Below are positions 59,413-64,000 of a DNA stretch of 64,000 nucleotides, piece by piece. The stretch's first letter is position 1, and each line of letters opens with the position of its first letter. Under the pieces are notes generated by a model that searched no databases, had not been told where the DNA came from, and saw nothing but the letters and a program-made list of their open reading frames with translations. The position numbers were made by a program, and so were the translations under genes. The DNA is from Enhydrobacter aerosaccus (GTDB lineage: Bacteria > Pseudomonadota > Alphaproteobacteria > Reyranellales > Reyranellaceae): assembly GCF_900167455.1 (NCBI RefSeq), contig NZ_FUWJ01000001.1, positions 496,001-560,000 on the forward strand, written 5' to 3'.

Positions 59413-60135
59413 ATGTCCGGTGGCGCTCTGTCCGGCATGGTCGCCGCATGGGTGCTGCCGGACCACCACCTGAGCCGCAAATCGGCGACTGCGGTCAAGC
59501 TGGCGGCGTCCCTTGTCGTGTTGCTCACGTCCCTGGTTCTGGCGTTGATGTTGTCGGCGGCGAACAGCTCTTTCTCGGTCAACGCGGGGATCGTCAAGAA
59601 ACTTGGCTCCGACCTCATCCATCTCGATCATGTGCTGCGCGTCTACGGGCCGGAGGCGAACGGTGCGCGGGCGGACCTTCGTGCCTATGCAACTTGGAAG
59701 AACGAGGAATTGTTTTCCGCCTCGCCCGTGCCGACGACGACCAATCGGGCGACTGCCGACCTTCTGGACAAGCTTCTCGACTCCATCCTGTCGCTGGCAC
59801 CTGCCGACCGACGACAGACAGCGCTCGTTGCACAGGCCCAGACCATTACCGCCAACATCTACGCTGGACGATGGCTGTTGTGGGAAAATCCGGGCACCAC
59901 GGTTCCCATACAATTCCTCTTCGTGCTGATCGGCTGGCTTTTTCTCATTTTTCTCAGTTTCGGGCTGTTCGCACCCGTGAATGCCACGGTGGTCACGAGC
60001 TTCTTCCTCACTTCGCTCGCGGTCATGGGCGCCATTCTGATGATCCTGGAACTCGGTGATCCGATGCACCAGAGCCTGGTGCGGATATCCAGCGAGCCCA
60101 TGCGCATCGCGCTGGCCGAGATCGGTCGTCCCTGA
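59413..60135 (+). CDS. DUF4239/bestrophin-like membrane protein
   Basis: A 240-aa inner-membrane protein. VKLAASLVVLLTSLVLALMLSAANSSFSVNAGIVKKLGSDLIHLDHVLRVYGPEANGARADLR matches the DUF4239 family, and three later hydrophobic segments form its end (PIQFLFVLIGWLFLIFLSFGLFAPVNATVVTSFFLTSLAVMGAILMIL). The start is uncertain: the frame is open from 59056 and the residues just before ATG 59413 (YFYICAFSVVAMSGGALSGM) already look like the first membrane segment of the family, yet no ATG/GTG with a ribosome site fits. The N-terminus may be truncated. GC is lower than in the neighbours. Function unknown. Confidence 0.7.
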   Translation: MSGGALSGMVAAWVLPDHHLSRKSATAVKLAASLVVLLTSLVLALMLSAANSSFSVNAGIVKKLGSDLIHLDHVLRVYGPEANGARADLRAYATWKNEELFSASPVPTTTNRATADLLDKLLDSILSLAPADRRQTALVAQAQTITANIYAGRWLLWENPGTTVPIQFLFVLIGWLFLIFLSFGLFAPVNATVVTSFFLTSLAVMGAILMILELGDPMHQSLVRISSEPMRIALAEIGRP

Positions 60136-60180
60136 CAAGACACCAGGCGTCGTCGAGACAAGGCTGGATCGAAGGACAGC

Positions 60181-60250
60181 CGACCGGTGCAGCCACATCG
60201 CGGCTGGCATGGCCAAGTTGCTGGCCGCGTGCGCGGCCTGGAGCAACGCC
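60181..60250 (+). pseudogene. acyl-CoA dehydrogenase gene remnant
   Basis: 70 bases align without gaps to 58921-58990 of mcd at 56 of 70 positions. Translated, HIAAGMAKLLAACAAWSNAE mirrors CDIEAGMAKLLAARVAWSNAD. Nothing upstream or downstream continues the similarity, so it is a fossil of a duplicated or imported acyl-CoA dehydrogenase gene. Confidence 0.75.
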
Positions 60251-60314
60251 GAACCCGGAAGGGCCCCATCTTCGCCCCCTCCCATATAGTGGCCCGCGCT
60301 CGGCTGGCGGGGGT

Positions 60315-60343
60315 AGCGCATTAGCGCTAACTGCGCTAACTGC
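60315..60343 (-). repeat. 29-bp GTTAGCGC/GCGCTA repeat, copy 2
   Basis: The inverse-orientation partner of 15752-15780 (27 of 29 bases identical) with a perfect TTAGCGCTAA palindrome inside. It lies in the gap after the acyl-CoA dehydrogenase remnant. Confidence 0.65.
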
Positions 60344-60506
60344 GGAAACGGCTCGGGACCCGACCGCTGCCACGCCTCGGCGGGCTTGCGGATTCCGCCT
60401 TAACTGCCTCCGTAACTTTTCGCACCTCTGCTCTCCTTTTTCTAGAGAATGGGACCATGGACTGGCGGGGCCGCCGAGCGCGCTTCGCCTTTACGCACAA
60501 GACTAT

Positions 60507-60525
60507 TATTGCGTATATCGCAATA
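60507..60525. promoter_or_regulatory. AT-rich palindrome TATTGCG-TATAT-CGCAATA
   Basis: Perfect 7-bp arms around a 5-base AT centre, about 170 bases upstream of the TetR gene. It looks like a GntR- or PadR-type operator but has no adjacent gene to serve, so it may be left over from a lost gene. Confidence 0.45.
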
Positions 60526-60670
60526 TATGTAAAGTAGGAGGCCGGATTTGTGGCGCTGGGGCAATTCGAGATCGGCCTGCTTCGGCAGCTTCGATGCAAA
60601 GCGACATCGGTCTGCCGATGCTGCCGACTGGTTTGGAACAAACGCCTCAAACCGTGCACTTGTGATTTCA

Positions 60671-60684
60671 AGACCGATTGGTCT
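60671..60684. promoter_or_regulatory. TetR operator candidate
   Basis: AGACC-GATT-GGTCT is a perfect inverted repeat (5-bp arms, 4-base centre) that ends 11 bases before ATG 60696. The form AGACC-N4-GGTCT is like the NemR-type box. Autoregulation is likely. Confidence 0.6.
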
Positions 60685-60695
60685 AGTATGTCGCC

Positions 60696-61310
60696 ATGAG
60701 CCGGCAAATGCCCGCACAGGTGCCGCGTGGGCGCCCCAGAAGCTTCGACACGGAAGCCGCTGTCGAACGCGCGATGGATGTGTTCTGGTCGCGCGGTTAT
60801 CACGCCACGGCACTGCCGGACCTTCTTCAGGCGACGAAGCTCTCGCGGGGTAGCCTGTACGCTGCCTTCGGTGACAAGCACTCGCTCTTCCTGCGGGCAC
60901 TGGATCGCTACATTGCCGATGCCCTGACGCGGATGGATGGCGAACTCGCCGCCCGCAAAGATCCGGTCGACGGCCTGCGGACCCTCCTTGCCGGTTACGT
61001 CGATCGCACCAGCGGTGCCAGCGGTCGGCGAGGCTGTCTCCTGGTGGCGACAGCCATGGAACTGGCTGGCCGTGATACCGACGTCGACCTGCGGATCAGG
61101 CGTTTTTTCGAGGCCATGGAGGTCCGGATGGCTGGCGCTCTTTCCCGTGCCAGGGATGCCGGCAAACTGGCCGATGGTGTCGAGCCTTCGAGTGCCGCTC
61201 GAATTCTCGTCTGTTTCGTCGAAGGGTTGCGAGTGGTGGGCAAGACGGGGACGACACCGAGCGCATCGCAAGCCGTCGCTGACGCGCTTATCGAACGCTT
61301 CATCAAGTAG
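60696..61310 (+). CDS. TetR/AcrR family regulator (NemR/AcrR-like)
   Basis: A 204-aa repressor. The HTH is GRPRSFDTEAAVERAMDVFWSRGYHATALPDLLQATKLSRGSLYAAFGDKHSLFLRALDRYI (residues ~11-72). The GRPRSFD start and GCLLVATAMELAGRD segment resemble regulators of electrophile or efflux genes (cysteine in GCLL could be a sensor residue, as in NemR, which is inference). It is followed 71 bases later by an EamA transporter gene on the same strand, the probable target along with itself. Confidence 0.9.
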   Translation: MSRQMPAQVPRGRPRSFDTEAAVERAMDVFWSRGYHATALPDLLQATKLSRGSLYAAFGDKHSLFLRALDRYIADALTRMDGELAARKDPVDGLRTLLAGYVDRTSGASGRRGCLLVATAMELAGRDTDVDLRIRRFFEAMEVRMAGALSRARDAGKLADGVEPSSAARILVCFVEGLRVVGKTGTTPSASQAVADALIERFIK

Positions 61311-61381
61311 ACAATCCTGCGCGCGTCTTCGCCCTTAGCGGGCCGATATCTGGACCAAATGGTCGTGAAAGGAAAGATACC

Positions 61382-62242
61382 ATGTCTGCCTTCCAGATCG
61401 TCTGTGCCGTCGCCGTCCCCTTGCTCTGGGGGTATCAGTTCGTGGCCATCAAGGTGGGGGTTCTGGAATTCCCGCCGCTCTTTTTCCTCGCCGTGCGTTT
61501 CCTGGCCATCGCGCTTCTGCTTATTCCGTTCGTCAGAAGGCCTGCACGCCAGCAGTTCGGTCCTATCGTCGCCATTTCGGTATTCTTCGGCGGATTGAAC
61601 TTCGGCCTCTTCTACGTCGGCCTTGGACTCGGCTCGGGAAGCATGTCGGCGATCGCCTATCAGCTCGTGACGCCCTTTACCGTCCTGCTGGCTTGGCCGC
61701 TGCTCGCGGAGAGGCCCTCTCTGATGACGTCCACCGGTGTGATGATCGCCTTCGTCGGTGTGGTCGTGCTGGCGGCAGGGCCGGGCCTGACCGCAAACGT
61801 GCTTCCGCTGCTGCTTGTGGTCGGGGCGGCCTTCGCGTTTGCGATGTCCAATGTATTGACGAAGCGTTACGGGCCTTTCGATCCCTTGATGTTGATGGGG
61901 TGGTCGTCGCTGCTTACGGTGCCGCAAGTCGCGGTGATGTCGCTGCTTCTCGAACACGGGCAACTCGCGAGTCTTGCCGCAGCCGATCAATGGGCTTGGC
62001 TGGCGCTCGCCTACACGATCTTCATCGGTGGTATCCTGGGCTTTGGTCTTTGGTTCTGGTTGATCGGCCGTTGCTCCATGGCCCGTATCGCGCCGTTCGG
62101 CCTGTTGCTTCCGGTGTTCGCCGTGATTTCGAGCGTGCTGTTCCTGGGCGACCGTCTGACGCCAAAGCTGATTGCCGGGGGGCTGCTCTCGATCTCCGGC
62201 GTCGCCATTACACAGATAAGGCAGCGCGCTCGACCAGTATGA
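61382..62242 (+). CDS. EamA/DMT family transporter
   Basis: A 286-aa inner-membrane protein with ten hydrophobic helices in two EamA repeats (about residues 5-135 and 145-280). ATG 61382 follows GGAAAGATACC. The first repeat starts IVCAVAVPLLWGYQFVAIKVGVLEFPPLFFLAVRFLAIA; the second ends GLLLPVFAVISSVLFLGDRLTPKLIAGGLLSISGVAI, both textbook. It probably exports an amino acid or metabolite. Downstream of a TetR gene, it is likely induced by the regulator's ligand. Confidence 0.92.
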   Translation: MSAFQIVCAVAVPLLWGYQFVAIKVGVLEFPPLFFLAVRFLAIALLLIPFVRRPARQQFGPIVAISVFFGGLNFGLFYVGLGLGSGSMSAIAYQLVTPFTVLLAWPLLAERPSLMTSTGVMIAFVGVVVLAAGPGLTANVLPLLLVVGAAFAFAMSNVLTKRYGPFDPLMLMGWSSLLTVPQVAVMSLLLEHGQLASLAAADQWAWLALAYTIFIGGILGFGLWFWLIGRCSMARIAPFGLLLPVFAVISSVLFLGDRLTPKLIAGGLLSISGVAITQIRQRARPV

Positions 62243-62262
62243 GCCTAGAAGTCGCGCAGCGG

Positions 62263-62982
62263 TCAATTCGGGATCGGCTCGCACTTCCTCTCGACATCGA
62301 TATCGCCTCGAGAAGATTGGTGCTCGCTACCTGCTGTCGCGATGATCATCGCTCCGAGCTGGCGCGTAGTCAGCTTGTTTCCGTTGCCATTCAGAAGGCT
62401 AAGATGAAGTTCGGCTGCGATCTCACGCAATACAGGCTTAGCGACAGGCGCGCGAACGCCGTCGACTTCAACTGCGATCGAACCATTTTCGTATTGAATG
62501 ACGCGTCGAGAACCAACCTGGACACTACCAACGATGGCTAAACCATCGAATACAAGCGGCTCCGAAGGCGGCTTGCGTATGATGTAGTGGAGATCACTCC
62601 CAGCATCTCTGCAGAGTAACCTTAAGTCATCGACCGTGCCGCGGAACAACTCCTCAATCGAGGCCTCGCCCTCAGATGTGTTGATCCGGAGGATCATCGC
62701 ATCGTGTGCAAAGTCCAGGGTGCTTTTGCGAAACGTCACATGAGAAGACGAAGTGATTGTTTTGACTGTGATGCGCCGTCCCTCGGCACTGACAACGTCA
62801 TACCCGCGCTGATTGACATCAAGCGCCATTTGCCCGCGCGTGATCATTGCCGCGTAAAGCTCGCCGATGCGGCCGGTGAGGTGCCGCAACTCCGCAGCAT
62901 CGACTTTCCAGACAAGCTCCTTTTCAAACCACGTCAAGGCTTCGGCCAGGGAACAGATGATTTGGACTTGGGAGAGCGACAT
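62263..62982 (-). CDS. putative PD-(D/E)XK nuclease-fold protein, uncharacterised
   Basis: A 239-aa soluble protein. The segment GRIGELYAAMITRGQMALDVNQRGYDVVSAEGRRITVKTITSSS (residues ~37-80) follows the pattern of PD-(D/E)XK fold proteins: helix acid Glu41, Asp62 in GYD, then the beta-strand Thr72-Val-Lys74, with Thr replacing the usual Glu/Gln. The C-terminal REIAAELHLSLLNGNGNKLTTRQLGAMII forms a separate small domain. Base composition is lower in GC and the gene has no operon partner, as expected for an acquired gene. Nuclease activity is not demonstrated. Confidence 0.65.
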   Translation of the reverse strand: MSLSQVQIICSLAEALTWFEKELVWKVDAAELRHLTGRIGELYAAMITRGQMALDVNQRGYDVVSAEGRRITVKTITSSSHVTFRKSTLDFAHDAMILRINTSEGEASIEELFRGTVDDLRLLCRDAGSDLHYIIRKPPSEPLVFDGLAIVGSVQVGSRRVIQYENGSIAVEVDGVRAPVAKPVLREIAAELHLSLLNGNGNKLTTRQLGAMIIATAGSEHQSSRGDIDVERKCEPIPN

Positions 62983-63375
62983 GGCCGCAAAGTCTTCCGT
63001 GAGCGATGTTCTCCACTATGCGGTAGGAGCCACCAGGATTCAAACCCCGGCCCTCAGCGTTGTGGATTCCGTTATCCTTCCGCTCGTCGGCCACCTCAAG
63101 GCTGCACGCGCGATGGATGGCGGCGATGCGCGGCATCCGACGGCTGCATGCCGATTCCTGCCTCTTCCAGTAAGAGCGCGCCGTAGCGATGCCATCGCAA
63201 AGAGTCCTCGCTCTCGTCCGAGGCGATATTCTAGAATGGCTTTGTCGGAAAAGACGGACCGGTATGGTTAGCCCGGTCGTCGCATCGTCAGATGCGGCTC
63301 TGTCTGGCCTCAGGCCAAGTCCCGCGACTCCAGCGCTGGCGCATTCCGCGCCGGTGAAGCTTAAGGAGTGCGGAA
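62983..63375. other. intergenic region without a supported gene
   Basis: 393 bases. A stretch around 63010-63060, read on the minus strand, ends in a tRNA T-arm-like sequence (GGGGTTTGAATCCTGG) but no acceptor or anticodon arm can be built. Overlapping frames at 63189-63722 and 62867-63271 are not protein-like. No gene is called here. Confidence 0.5.
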
Positions 63376-63798
63376 ATGCAGCAGCAGATTTCGGTCATCA
63401 CCCTGGGCGTTGCCCATCTCGAGCGCTCGCGCCGTTTCTATGCCGAGGGCTTTGGCTGGAAACCAGTGTTCGAAACTCCGGAGATCGTCTTCTATCAGAT
63501 GAACGGTCTGATGCTCGGAACCTGGCTGGCCTCCGCTTTGGAGGCGGACTCGGGCCGTGCGCATGGAGCAGGGCCCGGAGCCTTCACGCTGGCGCACAAT
63601 GTCGGTGCGCAGGATCTCGTGCAACCGACACTCGACCGGCTTGTCGCCTTCGGCGGTCGGTTGCTGCGGCGCGCCGATGCCCCAGCGCGCGGCGGCTTTC
63701 GCGGCTATGTTGCCGATCCTGATGGCCACGCTTGGGAGATCGCCTGGAACCCGGCGTGGCCGATCAGTCCCGAAGGGTATGTGACCTTCGGCCTTTAG
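63376..63798 (+). CDS. VOC family protein
   Basis: A 140-aa glyoxalase/bleomycin-resistance-fold protein. ATG 63376 follows [57 protein letters not shown] and [27 protein letters not shown] are the two VOC halves; the second ends with the metal-ligand Glu in WEIAWNP. The N-terminal VITLGV..LE.S..FY form belongs to the small uncharacterised VOC group. It overlaps the stop of bioB on the opposite strand by four bases. Confidence 0.9.
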   Translation: MQQQISVITLGVAHLERSRRFYAEGFGWKPVFETPEIVFYQMNGLMLGTWLASALEADSGRAHGAGPGAFTLAHNVGAQDLVQPTLDRLVAFGGRLLRRADAPARGGFRGYVADPDGHAWEIAWNPAWPISPEGYVTFGL

Positions 63799-64000
63799 GA
63801 CGCGGCGAGGCCGGAAGTGATGCCGAGCCGTTCGAGCAGGTCGGCGTCACGGTTGCGGCCGGGGTTCCGGGTCGTCAGCAGCACATCGCCGATGAAGATC
63901 GAGTTTGCGCCCGCCAGGAAGCAGAGCGCCTGCATCTCGTCGCTCATATACTGGCGACCGGCGGACAGCCGCACCACGCTCCTCGGCATCAGCAGGCGCG
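63795..64000 (-). CDS. bioB: biotin synthase, C-terminal part
   Basis: The last ~68 residues of a radical SAM biotin synthase; the gene continues beyond base 64000. [54 protein letters not shown] is the C-terminal strand-helix pair of BioB, with the conserved Arg of RLSAGR that coordinates the [2Fe-2S] cluster region. It converts dethiobiotin to biotin. The stop TAA (63795-63797, complementary) overlaps the end of the VOC gene. Confidence 0.95.
   Translation of the reverse strand, partial: RLLMPRSVVRLSAGRQYMSDEMQALCFLAGANSIFIGDVLLTTRNPGRNRDADLLERLGITSGLAAS

Larger units (their letters stand above)
60136..60695. other. accessory intergenic region with gene remnant and repeats
   Basis: 560 bases without an intact gene. 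It contains the acyl-CoA dehydrogenase remnant (60181-60250), the 29-bp repeat copy 2 (60315-60343), the palindrome at 60507-60525 and the TetR operator (60671-60684). Base composition changes abruptly from GC-rich to mixed, consistent with a patchwork of insertions and losses. Confidence 0.6.

Noticed and set aside
55196..59449. A 1417-codon open frame on the minus strand
   Set aside because: It lies opposite ccr and mcd, both certain genes, and its translation has no recognisable domain.
63003..63130. tRNA-like sequence on the minus strand (T-arm form GGGGTTTGAATCCTGG)
   Set aside because: The T-stem has a mismatch, position 56 is not C, and no matching acceptor 5' strand, D-arm or anticodon arm could be built. 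At most it is a degraded tRNA end.

Overview
The window is GC-rich chromosomal DNA from an alphaproteobacterium. The supporting signs are TrmFO, a DUF445 protein, a phasin, the ccr-mcd pair of the ethylmalonyl-CoA pathway, an alphaproteobacterial-type short GluRS, many flavin monooxygenase/amidohydrolase genes, and start codons that include GTG and TTG. The gene mix reminds me of Reyranella-like or other Rhodospirillales/Hyphomicrobiales soil bacteria, but the genus cannot be fixed from the sequence alone. No rRNA, complete tRNA, CRISPR array, phage module or transposase was found.

Layout. Bases 1-5161: end of a squalene/phytoene synthase-like gene, an alpha/beta hydrolase, a luciferase-like monooxygenase behind an SD-occluding hairpin, a DprE2-like SDR, a Tat-exported carbonic anhydrase and a DinB protein. 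5308-14404: D-aminoacylase-type amidohydrolase, amidase, two coupled hotdog thioesterases divergent from a TetR gene, an unknown gene with a perfect 20-bp palindrome upstream, a small RHH-like protein, and a TetR-CocE hydrolase operon. 14405-15882: a lower-GC patch with an OmpA-like protein. 15883-25349: second D-aminoacylase, nitroreductase, second luciferase-like enzyme, VOC protein, GMC oxidoreductase divergent from an M20 carbamoylase-like hydrolase, PhyH oxygenase and an MDR reductase. 25371-34471: MATE pump, HD protein, TrmFO, RidA-like protein, NadE, Nramp-like transporter, serine hydrolase and GST. 34595-37193: two paralogous CNACH (class II cytochrome c-like) proteins flanking padR-chrA. 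37197-42326: HIBADH-like dehydrogenase, DUF445, phasin, FadD-type ligase and lipoprotein. 42367-49721: a LuxR-type regulator divergent from a five-gene branched-chain-amino-acid-type ABC importer whose last permease is fused in frame to an alpha/beta hydrolase, then a lone Bug/TctC protein. 49826-52670: gltX and cysS. 52826-55293: ArsR-SRPBCC-DUF899-GST-DUF427. 56096-59146: ccr and mcd. 59147-63375: a patchy accessory region with a DUF4239-like membrane protein, an acyl-CoA dehydrogenase remnant, TetR-EamA and a nuclease-fold-like orphan. The window ends in a VOC protein and the 3' end of bioB.

How the genes fit together. Most of the window looks like scavenging and detoxification: amide, ester and peptide hydrolases, FMN-dependent oxygenases with a nitroreductase, thioesterases, GSTs and efflux pumps, often under adjacent TetR, ArsR or PadR regulators with clear palindromic operators. 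Central metabolism is represented by C2 assimilation (ccr, mcd), PHA (phasin) and fatty acid activation. The most unusual locus is 42367-48745. A LuxR-type regulator with canonical acyl-homoserine-lactone pocket residues faces an ABC importer in which one ATPase has lost its signature motif and the permease carries a tethered hydrolase, suggesting a signal-responsive import-and-cleave system.
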